Assembly (NCBI GenBank): GCA_002968845.1
Contig: PVBG01000006.1
Coordinates: 1-64,000, forward strand
DNA: 64,000 bases
Origin: Neorhizobium tomejilense
GTDB taxonomy: Bacteria; Pseudomonadota; Alphaproteobacteria; Rhizobiales; Rhizobiaceae
Direction of reading: 5' to 3'
The position numbers were made by a program, and so were the translations under genes. Positions 43,882-52,689 of the stretch are shown one piece after another (within the stretch, counting starts at the first letter, position 1; each line of letters begins with the position of its first letter). The notes beneath the pieces were generated by a model that was not told the origin of the DNA, ran no database searches, and saw only the letters and a program-made list of their open reading frames with translations.

Positions 43882-44357
43882 TTAGTCCCGGCATTTGATG
43901 GATCGGATCGATGATGAATCTTCCGGTTCTATTGTCCATCGTTTGGAGATGAACTCGTAGGGTGTGAGCCCCTTCAAGGTCTTGAGACGGCGTCTGAAGT
44001 TGTAGGCTGCGATGAAGCTTTGGAGATGGGTTCGCAGCTGATCATGGTCGTCATAAAGGAAGCGCTTGACGGTCGCGTCCTTTGTGGTGCGGTTCATGCG
44101 CTCGACCTGGCCGTTGGTCCATGGATGCTTCGGCTTTGTCAGCCGGTGTTCGATATCGTGGGCTTGGCAGGCTCGATCGAACGGATGCCCGCGCCAGATA
44201 GCTGTCGGCCCTGAGCGGTTTTTCGGCAGATCGGCAAACTGGATGCCGTTGTCAGTCAGAACAATCTTGATCTTGTAGGGAACGGCGGCCACCAGAGCAC
44301 CGAGGAATGCACGTGCCGTCGCTGTGTTGGCCTTGTTGACGAGCTCAGCGAAGGCAG
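43882..44357 (-). pseudogene. IS481-family transposase, C-terminal half
   Basis: Minus-strand sequence encodes FAELVNKANTATARAFLGAL, VAAVPYKIKIVLTDNGIQFA, RACQAHDIEHRLTKPKHPWT, NGQVERMNRTTKDATVKRF and LKTLKGLTPYEFI. These are the second Asp and Glu regions of the IS481 DDE core. The HTH and first-Asp parts are missing, and the frame runs without a break into unrelated sequence at about 44357, so this is a truncated copy. The outer end probably lies near TGTTTAGTCCCGG at 43877-43889. No opposite terminal repeat was found. Confidence 0.75.
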
Positions 44358-44875
44358 ACGCAAGCGAGGCGTTGGCAGACACGAACGCAGGGTCGATATC
44401 GGAGATCACATTCAATTTTTGCGCGTCGAATAGTTCCGAGCTCAAGAGCGTCTGCCGGAACGGATCGTCAATCGCATATTTGTCTGGACCGGCCAGATAC
44501 ACCTCGAAATTTAAGGCAATGAACAGGACCTTGAGATCCTCGCCCTCCAGATGCTCGACATTCTCGACCGAAAATTCGATCTTGTCCTCCTCAATCAACA
44601 CCTTGATCTGCTTGGGCTGACGTCTGGGAAACCTGGAATCGCCTGGGCAGCTTCCGGATGTAGGATCTGTAAATGTCGAGCGGAAAGCCCTCGTTGCCGA
44701 TCAGGAATGTCCGCAGTGGCAACGCGAAATCCGCCGCAGGGACCGACTGATGGGAGAGGACGCTGTTGGCTTCACCGCTCTGCAGATACGTGGTCAGCAG
44801 ATCCGGGCTGTATGGCTGTCCCCCTGAGCGTCTGGTAGTTTTTCTTGTCGAGGACGCATAAGGCATCAGCGCCAA
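44358..44875 (-). pseudogene. frameshifted remnant of an unrecognised gene joined to the IS481 scrap
   Basis: From 44875 the minus strand reads QPYSPDLLTTYLQSGEANSV and FPLDIYRSYIRKLPRRFQ. The frame then shifts near 44610-44630 to RRQPKQIKVLIEEDKIEFSV and LKVLFIALNFEVYLAGPDKY, ending at the transposase junction. The two parts have even, protein-like composition, so they probably came from one gene. I do not recognise the family. The rearrangement with the IS481 fragment truncated it. Confidence 0.4.
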
Positions 44876-45071
44876 TTGCGGGCTTCGTCTGCGAACCTAT
44901 GTTCGATGACTATGTGATTGCAGTCTGTGCGCCGGGCTTCGCTGGCGGGCACCGGCCCATCGGTGCGCCTGACCAATTCGAGATCCTTGCTTGACCCTTC
45001 AGGAGGAAGATTATTTGCGCACCGTCTTCGATTGCCGGGTATTGCCCCGGCAATCGACATTCGTCGCCATG

Positions 45072-46661
45072 TCAGGCCTTGAGCCAGGCCCGCGAGATAT
45101 TGCCTCCGAGACCTTCCGCACCCTGGGCGTAGTCCCTGACTTTGACGCTGCCCACGATCGGCTGGATTGGTGAAACCAGGTTGATGACGGGCAGATCGCG
45201 CGCAATGATGACCTGGAAATCCTTGAAATACTTCGCCCGCTTCTCGATATCCGATTCCGCTGCAGCAGCTTCCAGCAGCCGATCGACCTCCGGATTTTCG
45301 TAATGGCTGGCGTTGGAGAAGGGCAGGCCGATCTTGAAGTTCTTGCTCCAGTAGACGCGTTGCACCCCGGCGGTCGGGTCGAATGTGTTCGAGAGAGATT
45401 CAACCGAGAGATCCCAGGCGCGGTCGGTATAGACGATTTTCACATAGGTCCCGAAATCGAACTTCTGAATGTCAGGCTCGATGCCGATCTTGGTGAGAGC
45501 CTGTGCGATGAAGTCAGAATAGGTTTGCGGGTTGAAAGGGTTAGTCGTGACCCGGAGCTTGAATCTCTTGCCGTCCGTCTTGCGCGGGTAACCGGCTTCG
45601 TCGAGAAGCTTTTCCGCCAGTGCGGTGTCGAATTTGGCAAATGGGATATCGGGGTTGTGGAACTTGGCCAATCCCGGGCTGATGGGTGTCGGTGACGGAA
45701 CCGCGTAACCATAGAGCACGACGTTGATAAGCGCCTTGATGTCGATAGCGTGAGCGATGGCTTGCCGGACTTTCAGCTCCTTCAGATACGGGTTTTCCAG
45801 ATTGATGACGAGCTGGTTCTGCTGGCCGGCATAGGCATAGATACGGTCATCGATCCGAAGCGCTGGAATGGTCTTCAGACGTTCAAGATCGGCAAGCGGC
45901 ACAGGATTGGGACCGATGTCGACTTCGCCGGTCTCGAGCGCTGCCGATCGCGCCCCCGCATCGTTGACGAGGCGGATGATGACACGGTCGAGATAGGGAC
46001 GAGGCGCATCCCAGTAGGCGGGATTCTTTTCCAGCAGGATATGGCTGCCCGGCAGCCACTCCTTCAGCACGAAGGGACCGCTGCCGATGATCTGGTCCGG
46101 CCTTGGATTGTCGATCGGTTTGAAGCTCTCGAAAATGTGCTTCGGCACGACGGGCGATTCCGAACCTGCAAGGGCCGTGATCAGCCCCGGTGATGGCTTG
46201 GCGAGCCTAATCTTGGCGGTGAGAGGATCAAATGCATCGACATCGACAACCTGCGAGAAGATGGCGCGGCCGCGCGGATGCGCTTCCTTCAGCCGAAGGA
46301 TCGAAAAGGTGACATCGGCCGACGTGAGCGGCTTTCCGTCATGGAACTTGATACCATCGCGCAGCCGGAAGACATACTCCAGCCCATCGGGCGAAATGGT
46401 CCATTCCTTCGCCAGTGAAGGCTTGGGCGTAAGGTCGTAATCGTAGGTCAGGAGGCCGTCGAAAATCTTCGCGCCGATGAACTGCGGGCCGCCAGCGCTG
46501 GTATTGATCGCAACGAGCTGCGTCGGCTCTGGAAAATAGACGATCTTTAATGTGCCGCCGGAAATTGGCTCCTCGGCTGCGGCGAACGAGCCTCCCGGCA
46601 ATGCGACCATTGCACCGGCGGCAAGGGCGATTTTGTGAAAGCCGCGTCTGGAAAACGTCAT
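45072..46661 (-). CDS. peptide/nickel-type ABC transporter substrate-binding protein
   Basis: A 529-residue periplasmic protein of solute-binding family 5 (DppA/OppA/GsiB). The leader has SRRGFHKIALAAGAMVALPG, a possible twin-arginine signal. Family motifs are PSLAKEWTISPDGLEYVFRL, IKFHDGKPLTSADVTFSI, VGSGPFVLKEW-type IIGSGPFVLKEWLPGSHILL and KVRQAIAHAIDIKALINVVL. It is the last gene of the minus-strand desulfurisation-like group and has no permease beside it. The DppBCDF-like set at 57189-61103 lacks a binding protein, so the two probably form one importer. Confidence 0.9.
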   Translation of the reverse strand: MTFSRRGFHKIALAAGAMVALPGGSFAAAEEPISGGTLKIVYFPEPTQLVAINTSAGGPQFIGAKIFDGLLTYDYDLTPKPSLAKEWTISPDGLEYVFRLRDGIKFHDGKPLTSADVTFSILRLKEAHPRGRAIFSQVVDVDAFDPLTAKIRLAKPSPGLITALAGSESPVVPKHIFESFKPIDNPRPDQIIGSGPFVLKEWLPGSHILLEKNPAYWDAPRPYLDRVIIRLVNDAGARSAALETGEVDIGPNPVPLADLERLKTIPALRIDDRIYAYAGQQNQLVINLENPYLKELKVRQAIAHAIDIKALINVVLYGYAVPSPTPISPGLAKFHNPDIPFAKFDTALAEKLLDEAGYPRKTDGKRFKLRVTTNPFNPQTYSDFIAQALTKIGIEPDIQKFDFGTYVKIVYTDRAWDLSVESLSNTFDPTAGVQRVYWSKNFKIGLPFSNASHYENPEVDRLLEAAAAESDIEKRAKYFKDFQVIIARDLPVINLVSPIQPIVGSVKVRDYAQGAEGLGGNISRAWLKA

Positions 46662-46765
46662 GGGATGATCCTGTGAAAAGCGAAAGGTGGATATCAGTGG
46701 AGATGCGGAGAGTCGTGGCGTTCGGCCTGGAGTTTCCGAATGCGCCGGGTCTCCTCGAGATCCAT

Positions 46766-48118
46766 TCAGCGCAGCCGTGAAATGGCTGCGCTCCTGCTGA
46801 TGCCGGCGTCTGTTTCGGGAAAGGGTAGGCCGTACCGCTCGCGGACAGTCTTTTCCTCGTACCGGGTACGATAGACGCCGCGATCCTGCAGGATTGGAAC
46901 GACCTTTTCGACGAATTCCTCGATATCGTCCGGCGCGCGAGGCGGCTGCAGCGTATAGCCGTCGACGGTTCCATCCGCCCAGAGGTCGATGATCCCGTCG
47001 GCCACTTCCTCGGGCGTGCCGAGCAGGAGGCGGTGGTGCCCTTCCGACCGCCGCACGGCCTCTCTCGCTGTCAGCCTCTCGTGGGTGAGCAGATCGGAAA
47101 GCCCAAGGCCCATTCCAACCGCCTGCAGGCGGTTTGGATCGGGGATGAACCTTTCAGCATCCAGGATAGCATCCGGATCGAAACCGTCGGGATCAATGCC
47201 GTTTTCCTTGGCGAAGCGGGCGATCAGGCCGTCTTCCGTGCCGGCGCCGCTGAAGAGTTCGTGCTTGCGAAGCGCTTCCTCGCGTGTTTCGCCAAGAATG
47301 ACGACGAGGCCGGGGACGATGCGGATGCCGGCGGGATCGCGGCCGAACGCAACTGCCCGGTCCCTGACTTTTTTGACGAAGGCCCGCCCGGCAGGACGAG
47401 ACAGGATGTTGCAATAGATGATCTCGCCATGACGCGCGGCCAGGTCGATACCGCCCTCGGACGCGCCCGCCTGTGCGATGACCGGATGACCCTGGGGGCC
47501 ACGGGGGACGTTGAGCGGCCCCTTGACCGTGAAATAGGCGCCGTGGTGATCGATCGCGTGCGCGCTCGTTGCATCCCAGAACAGGTCTTCCGGGACATCA
47601 CCCTCGCGGGCAGGGTCCCAGCTCGCCCAGAGCTTCTTGGCGACGTCGAGGAATTCGGATGCCTTGGCATAACGTTGGTTGCGCGGCGGCAGCGGTTCTG
47701 AGCCGAAATTGGCCGCGACGTTCGGATTGAACGAGGAGACGATGTTGATGATCAGCCGGCCCCCAGAAATGATGTCGGTCGATTGGGTACGCCGTGCGAG
47801 ATTGTAGGGCGAATTGTAGGTCGAGGACATGGTGGCCACGAAGCCGATATCCGGCACCTGGGCTGCCAGAGCGGTGCAGAGGATCAGCGGATCGATCGTG
47901 TGGAAGGGGCGGCCGTTCGGATCGGTCATCAGCGCCGGGTGGTCGGAGAAGAACACCGCGTCGAACAGGCCCTTGTGGGCAAGCTCGGTCAGGCGCCGGT
48001 AATATTCGGGATCGGTGATATCGTGCCGGGTGCCGCGTCGGTATTTCCAGGCATTGCCGAGATAACCGGTCGTGTTGATGCCGACATTGAGGTTGAGCTT
48101 GCGCTGTGTGTTTGTCAT
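46766..48118 (-). CDS. LLM flavin-dependent monooxygenase, NtaA/SnaA/DszA type
   Basis: A 450-residue bacterial luciferase-like monooxygenase of the NtaA/SnaA/DszA subgroup, which uses reduced FMN from a separate reductase. Motifs include LNVGINTTGYLGNAWKYRR, GLFDAVFFSDHPALMTDPN, TYNSPYNLARRTQSTDIISG and GRLIINIVSSFNPNVAANFG, then GHPVIAQAGASEGGIDLAAR. DszA opens a sulfone ring to a sulfinate. Here the gene lies in one group with DszC- and DszB-like genes, so the same chemistry on an unknown organosulfur compound is plausible. EDTA/NTA-type or other N-containing substrates are the alternative. Confidence 0.88.
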   Translation of the reverse strand: MTNTQRKLNLNVGINTTGYLGNAWKYRRGTRHDITDPEYYRRLTELAHKGLFDAVFFSDHPALMTDPNGRPFHTIDPLILCTALAAQVPDIGFVATMSSTYNSPYNLARRTQSTDIISGGRLIINIVSSFNPNVAANFGSEPLPPRNQRYAKASEFLDVAKKLWASWDPAREGDVPEDLFWDATSAHAIDHHGAYFTVKGPLNVPRGPQGHPVIAQAGASEGGIDLAARHGEIIYCNILSRPAGRAFVKKVRDRAVAFGRDPAGIRIVPGLVVILGETREEALRKHELFSGAGTEDGLIARFAKENGIDPDGFDPDAILDAERFIPDPNRLQAVGMGLGLSDLLTHERLTAREAVRRSEGHHRLLLGTPEEVADGIIDLWADGTVDGYTLQPPRAPDDIEEFVEKVVPILQDRGVYRTRYEEKTVRERYGLPFPETDAGISRSAAISRLR

Positions 48119-48145
48119 CCGTGTGGAATCCTAAATACGTGGGCG

Positions 48146-48796
48146 TCAGTAGGCGGCAGTGAAGCGCCGGCGGACGAACTGGCCCTTGTCGAGTTCGTCA
48201 AGAATGGCAATGGCGAAGTCGGCCGCCGAAATGCGGCTTTCGCCGGCTTCGTCGCGCATCAGACGGTCTTCGCCGAGCCGGAATTTGCCGGTGCGTTCGC
48301 CGGCCTTGATGGAGAGCGGCGGAGAGACATAGGTCCAGTCGAGATCATGATCGCCGCGCTTGAGACTGCGCAGGATTTCGCGGTTGCGCAGCGTATGAGC
48401 CTTGTGTTCGGCCGGGTAGAAATCGCTGTCGACCACTTCGATGCCGGGGCTTGCCTCGAGGCTGCCGACACCGCCAACGATGATGAGGCGGCGCACGCCC
48501 GCTCGTTTCACGCCTGCGAATAGGGCGTCATGCGCCTCGCGAATGAGTTCGGCTGCATCTTCCGCTGGGTAGCGGCGCAGGCCGGGACTGTAGGCGCTGA
48601 TCACCGCGTCGTGGCCTGCGACGATCTTCGCGACATCGTCGGCATCGGCGATATCCGCCTTGAGGGTAGTCAAGCGCTCAGCGGGTTCGAGGTCCGTCGA
48701 GCGGGTGACGGCGGTGACGCGGTGGCCGCGGGATTGCGCTTCTTGGCGGATATTGCTGCCGATATTTCCGGAGGCGCCGAAGACGACAATGGACAT
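48146..48796 (-). CDS. NAD(P)H-binding (atypical SDR) oxidoreductase
   Basis: A 216-residue protein of the NAD(P)-binding atypical short-chain dehydrogenase type (YwnB/BVR-B-like). The nucleotide motif is MSIVVFGASGNIGSNIRQEA. LKADIADADDVAKIVAGHDA and VRRLIIVGGVGSLEASPG follow, and LDWTYVSPPLSIKAGERTGK is typical of this group, which often lacks a catalytic Tyr-Lys pair. It lies between the LLM gene and the split FAD monooxygenase. It may supply reduced flavin or reduce a ring-opened product; this is inferred from place only. Confidence 0.85.
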   Translation of the reverse strand: MSIVVFGASGNIGSNIRQEAQSRGHRVTAVTRSTDLEPAERLTTLKADIADADDVAKIVAGHDAVISAYSPGLRRYPAEDAAELIREAHDALFAGVKRAGVRRLIIVGGVGSLEASPGIEVVDSDFYPAEHKAHTLRNREILRSLKRGDHDLDWTYVSPPLSIKAGERTGKFRLGEDRLMRDEAGESRISAADFAIAILDELDKGQFVRRRFTAAY

Positions 48797-48814
48797 GAGA
48801 TTATTTCCTTGAAG

Positions 48815-49234
48815 CTATTGGGGAGCGGCCACGGCGGAAAGCGGCCGGCCGGCACCGACATTGCGTAACATTGCCGAAAGAGAGGAGCGCACGGCCTCGT
48901 AGCCGTGATCGCGCATGGCGTTTTCATAGTCGCGGACAGCGGCCGTCTGCGACTTGCCGTGGTGGCGGGCGGCGGTGAGTTGGGGCACGAGAAGACCCGT
49001 ATCGTAGAGTGCCGTATTGCCACCAAGCGCGCGAAAATAGGTCATGGCGTGGATGGAGTCGCCAAGCAGGGTAACAGGGCCAGTGCGCCAGACTGCACCG
49101 GGCGTCGAACTCTTCACCTTGAGGAAGCCAACAGTCGAGGGGTCGGTATGCCGGATGAGCTTCAGGATTCGCTCATCCCAATGCTTGATCCGCGCGATGA
49201 GCGCATCAAGTAGTTCGGCACCATTGAGGTTTTC
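48815..49234 (-). pseudogene. FAD-dependent monooxygenase, C-terminal fragment (split by IS1595 element)
   Basis: Minus-strand frame resuming after the IS element at the target duplication: ENLNGAELLDALIARIKHWD, then the conserved GPVTLLGDSIHAMTYFRALG flavin-binding region with GNTALYDTGLL. It is the last 139 codons of the gene whose first part lies at 51844-52685. In flavin monooxygenases the GDxxH motif contacts FAD, so separation from the Rossmann domain inactivates the enzyme. Removing the element and one 8-bp copy restores the frame exactly. Confidence 0.85.
49227..49234. repeat. left target-site duplication of the IS1595-family element
   Basis: AGGTTTTC here is repeated at 51844-51851 on the other side of the element. 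Eight bases is the usual duplication length for IS1595-family insertions. Confidence 0.9.
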
Positions 49235-49260
49235 CGGAATTATGTAGCAAATGCCACAAG
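49235..49260 (+). repeat. left terminal inverted repeat of the IS1595-family element
   Basis: 26 bases matching, inverted and without mismatch, the repeat at 51818-51843. The inner part reads GCAAATGCCACAAG. Confidence 0.92.
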
Positions 49261-49311
49261 ATTTCGGCCTCGCCAAACACTACCTTCTGGTTGTGAAGCC
49301 GGAGTGTGAAA

Positions 49312-49779
49312 ATGGCAGGTGTGGTAGACGAGTTGAAGGCAAAGCTGGCGGAATTGGAAGAACGTCTTGAAGCGATCCGTGCCGAACAAGCGGTTCTTCA
49401 TGAGGAAAAGCAAGCCTTTGAGATCGTTATCGCCTGCTACGATCCAAGCTTTCGTCCTAGCGGTGCTGTCACCCATAAGCGGACCGTCTCACCAGGAGCG
49501 ATCACCCCGACCAAGCGGGTCACAGCTCTCCTGAAAGGGAAGAACCCGCGCCATGTCGTACTCGCCATTTTGAGAAATGCAGACCGTCCTGTCGCAGCGG
49601 CCGAAGTCGGTCAGATTTTTGTCGGTATGGAAGAACTGGGTGGCCAGGCAGAAGGATTGAGCAGTCATATCACCAGCCGCTTTGCCACGGTCCTGAACGG
49701 CCTGCAAAAACAGGGTCTCGTTCGCTTCGAACTCGCTGAGGACGGCAGTAACAGACGTCTTTGGGAGATTGCGAGGTAG
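49312..49779 (+). CDS. IS1595 passenger gene: coiled coil plus winged-helix-like protein
   Basis: A 155-residue protein from ATG 49312. Residues 1-40 form a charged coiled coil (ELKAKLAELEERLEAIRAEQ). A basic linker with TPTKRVTALLKGKNPRHVV follows. Residues about 80-150 look like a winged helix: LAILRNADRPVAAAEVGQIF, HITSRFATVLNGLQKQGLV and the wing RFELAEDGSNRRLWEI. It probably binds DNA. It sits just inside the left terminal repeat, convergent with the transposase, so it may regulate transposition or be an unrelated cargo gene. No named family recognised. Confidence 0.7.
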   Translation: MAGVVDELKAKLAELEERLEAIRAEQAVLHEEKQAFEIVIACYDPSFRPSGAVTHKRTVSPGAITPTKRVTALLKGKNPRHVVLAILRNADRPVAAAEVGQIFVGMEELGGQAEGLSSHITSRFATVLNGLQKQGLVRFELAEDGSNRRLWEIAR

Positions 49780-49908
49780 TTCAGATTTTTGTGTCGATAG
49801 GAACGAGAAAGCGCTTCGTCGGGATAATTGGCTTAGACATTTCAACTCTCCTTTTCCTGAGCCAATGGTGCCTGTCGGCTGGGCCAGCGTCAACGAGGAA
49901 CCGCATCG

Positions 49909-51067
49909 TCACCGCAGGTAGCGTTGCTTCTCGACCGTCGTCTCTTCCGTCCATACCTGATCGTCGATCCGCTCCGCCGCACCCTGCCAGTAGCCGCAAA
50001 GGTTATTCGACGTCGTCCGGTGCGTGACCGTGCGCAGCACGTCGGCGAGCTGCCAGCGAAGGCCCATGTAGCGCGTGTCCTCCTTCCACGCGACCATGGC
50101 CATGTACCAGTCCAGGTATTTCACCGAGAACCGATGGTGAATGCCGACGTATGAACGCTCGGCGCGGGCGAAGAAACTCTCGATCCTGTTTGTGTCGGTC
50201 CCGTCCTCGGTCTGGTATGCCTTGCTGTGGTTCACGCGCTTGAGGATCGCCAGACCTACGAGGTCGTCGTAAGAGCCGTGTTCGTCCGCTGTCAGCACCG
50301 CCTGCGGCTGGACATGGTCACGGACAGCAGCCCAGGCTGCCTTCGGATTCTCGTCCGAGACAACGCGGGTGATCGTGCGGTTCGGCGCATCGGCATTATG
50401 CTCACGGATCGACAGAACGCACAGTCGTTTGCCGTTCTGGTTCTCCTTCCGACGGCGGTCGATGCGGTCCTCCTCCTTGTTTTCGGGCTTGATGTGACCA
50501 CCGATATACTTGCCGTCGATCTGGACGGAACCCCAGAGCTTCATCTTCGCACGGCGCTTGCCGATGGCCTCCCTGATCTTCGCCAACAGCACCCATGCAG
50601 TCTTGTATTCGACACCGATCTTACGGGTCAGGTGCAGTGCCGCCAGTCCCTTCACGGCGGTCACTTCCTCCCAGATCACCATCAGAAGTTTCTTGAAGGA
50701 GAGCTTGCGGGAATGGAAAACGGTGCCCGAAGTCACCGAGAATTCCTTCATGCATTCGCCTTCCGAGCAACGGAAGCGGCGGCGGCGGATGCTGTAGGGG
50801 GAAAGGTCTCCGCATTTGGGGCAGAAAGGCTCGCCGCCGTTGGCCGACCAGCGGAAACCGCAGAACAGGTCGTAGGCCTCCGTCTCGCCCAGACCCCAGA
50901 CGGAGGCAGGGTCTACGTTGCGAGCTTTCTTGGTCAGGAGGAAGTGCTGACCAAACTCGTCCTTGGGATCAGGCCAAAGGCAACGCTCGTATTTCCAACC
51001 TCCTGGCCTCTTCTTCGAAGGGGTCGTAGGCGTTGGGCAGGATCAGCGGGCGGAAATTGGATGTCAT
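49909..51067 (-). CDS. IS1595-family (ISXO2-like) transposase, probably made by +1 frameshifting
   Basis: The transposase frame is open from 51042 to TGA 49909. It contains GQHFLLTKKARNVDPASVWG, a zinc ribbon (FCPKCGD, then RFRCSEGEC), SVTSGTVFHSRKLSFKKLL, and the DDE core with QIDGKYIGGH, LTADEHGSYDDL and NRIESFFARAERSYVGIHHR. No ATG, GTG or TTG lies in this frame before 50751, which is inside the zinc-ribbon end. ATG 51067 opens a 32-codon frame one base off (MTSNFRPLILPNAYDPFEEE). That frame meets the tandem AGG AGG at about 51003-50998, and a +1 step there enters the transposase frame. AGG-AGG is a known +1 shift site in E. coli. An ordinary frameshift mutation is the alternative. Confidence 0.8.
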
Positions 51068-51209
51068 GTTCTACTCTCGATACAAACACACGCTCTAACA
51101 TCCACCCTTCGGGCGGAGACGCAGGTCAGCGGGCTATGCGTATCGACTTGAACATGGGGTGCTCGTACCAGGCGGATCGGGGATTGTCGATCGTATCCAT
51201 GGCGCGAGA

Positions 51210-51226
51210 GTTAATGAAACATTAAC
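51210..51226. promoter_or_regulatory. inverted repeat inside the IS1595 element
   Basis: GTTAATG and CATTAAC form a perfect 7-bp inverted repeat around AAA in the 326-base non-coding gap between the transposase start and the right passenger gene. It is a possible operator for either gene. I see no other structure in that gap. Confidence 0.35.
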
Positions 51227-51392
51227 AGAACGTCAAGGGCGCAACTAAAGCGGGATAAGGTTTTCTGCCACCACTATTGTGCGCAACATAGTTCCGAACT
51301 TCTGCCTGGTTACACCTGTGCGCTTGGGTTGACAGACTGGCCTCTTCCACCCAGCCTGATAACGACCATTTAATAATCGCTAGGTGACTTAA

Positions 51393-51758
51393 TTGACTGC
51401 TTACCAGAACCTCGTCGTCGATATATCCCGATCATTTTCCGATATGCTGGACAAGCGTTCTGACGGCGCGATTGACACTAACGCCAGACATGAAGTGTTC
51501 CGTCTTTTGACCGACGAGATGACGAAAGCCGTTGATGCATTGAATGTTATGGACCTTGCGTCCATTCTTACCACGATTCCTGACCTGGAAGCACTGGAGG
51601 TCGGGGAGGAGTTCTACGGTGCCCCCGCCGTCATGTTGATCAGGGCTGTTGTTAAAAGTGCTCTATTGCAGACCTTTTCTCACGTTTTCACTGCGATCAA
51701 CACCGAGCATCCGAATATGGAAAGAGTTCATGCTGCAATATGTTGGCGTAATCCATAA
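51393..51758 (+). CDS. IS1595 passenger gene: small helical hypothetical protein
   Basis: A 121-residue protein from TTG 51393, with TAGGTGAC upstream. It is predicted largely helical (VVDISRSFSDMLDKRSDGAI, EVFRLLTDEMTKAVDALNVM, LIRAVVKSALLQTFSHVFTA). It has one Cys and no signal peptide or known domain. Its codon use is less GC-biased than the host genes, as for the rest of the element. It lies near the right terminal repeat. Function unknown. Confidence 0.6.
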   Translation: MTAYQNLVVDISRSFSDMLDKRSDGAIDTNARHEVFRLLTDEMTKAVDALNVMDLASILTTIPDLEALEVGEEFYGAPAVMLIRAVVKSALLQTFSHVFTAINTEHPNMERVHAAICWRNP

Positions 51759-51817
51759 ACGAGAGCGGCGTCGACCAGAGTCGTCGCCGATGCGATAAAG
51801 TTTTCTTCATCTCTACC

Positions 51818-51843
51818 CTTGTGGCATTTGCTACATAATTCCG
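51818..51843 (-). repeat. right terminal inverted repeat of the IS1595-family element
   Basis: Exact inverted copy of the left repeat at 49235-49260, outermost base at 51843. Confidence 0.92.
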
Positions 51844-51851
51844 AGGTTTTC
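51844..51851. repeat. right target-site duplication of the IS1595-family element
   Basis: AGGTTTTC, identical to 49227-49234. It directly follows the right terminal repeat. Confidence 0.9.
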
Positions 51852-52685
51852 CAGTGCTTCGTCCGGCCCGAGCTCATTCGCGTCGTAAGCCGTGTTCCAC
51901 CAGGCGTAGCTGGTCGTGTTGTTGAAGTGGAAGCCGGAAATGTTGCTATGGCTCGGGTCCTCGCCGCCGATCAGGCCGTGACGGGCATAAGCAGCCGGAT
52001 CGACGCGGTGGCTGGTGATCATCAGCGTGCGGCCGTCGCGCGGGCGGATATGGGTGTTGAAGTCGGTCAGAAATGGCGAAACGCCGTGGCGTTCGGCATC
52101 CTGGAGCGTTATTTTTCCGGCGAGACGGCGCACGCCGGTGTCGATGCTGGTGAGATCCGGCAGGAGCTGGCGGCGCACCGCCGATCCCGCACCATCGGCT
52201 CCGACCAGCAGGTTGGCGCGCACCGCGGAACCATCAACGAAATGAGCGATCACCGTGCCATCCGGCTGAAGCTCGTAATGGCAGAAATGTTTGCCGGTTT
52301 GAAATATATGGTCGAGGCCCGAAAGCAGGATCTGCCGGAGTGTAATGCGACTAACCGACTTTTCGATATGGGTGTCTTCCGGCTCGCCACCGCTGCGCCC
52401 AGCGTCGTCCAGCCGGTTGAACTGCTCGTCGAGGGCGAGGTTTTCGGTTGGTGCCAGGCCAAGCGTATCGAGAAAGATCTCGTAGAGGTGCGCAGGCAGG
52501 TTGGCTTGAAGTGCATCGATGCCGCGCTGGCGGATGCGCATGCGAAAACCCTGCACATAATCGGCGCGGACCGGATCGCGTTCGAATACGGCGGTGTCGA
52601 TGCCGTTTTTCTTGAGGCCCTGGGCGAGCGCCAGGCCGCCCGGGCCGCCGCCGATAATGGCGATGTCGACGAAGGGAATGCTCAT
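51844..52685 (-). pseudogene. FAD-dependent monooxygenase, N-terminal fragment (split by IS1595 element)
   Basis: From ATG 52685 the frame encodes the FAD Rossmann domain: VDIAIIGGGPGGLALAQGLK, FRMRIRQRGIDALQ, and ANLLVGADGAGSAVRRQLLP, the second FAD motif with DG. It runs about 280 codons to DEALENL and then reads into the element and stops at TAG inside the terminal repeat. With the C-terminal fragment at 48815-49234 the restored protein would be about 417 residues, normal for p-hydroxybenzoate-hydroxylase-fold enzymes. The target duplication at 51844-51851 forms its last codons. It follows the NmrA-like gene by four bases. Confidence 0.87.
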
Positions 52686-52689
52686 GATC

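Larger units (their letters stand above)
49235..51843. mobile_element. IS1595-family insertion element with two passenger genes
   Basis: A 2609-bp element. Its first 26 bases (49235-49260, beginning CGGAATTATGTAGCAAATGC) are the exact reverse complement of its last 26 (51818-51843). It is bracketed by the 8-bp duplication AGGTTTTC and disrupts an FAD-monooxygenase gene in the desulfurisation-like cluster. It holds a minus-strand ISXO2/IS1595-type DDE transposase and two plus-strand genes with no transposition motifs. Both ends and the duplication are perfect, so the insertion is recent. Confidence 0.92.

Noticed and set aside
51076-51392. A hidden small RNA or third passenger gene in the IS1595 element
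   Set aside because: Only the GTTAATG/CATTAAC repeat stands out; no terminator-like hairpin or protein-like frame was found.
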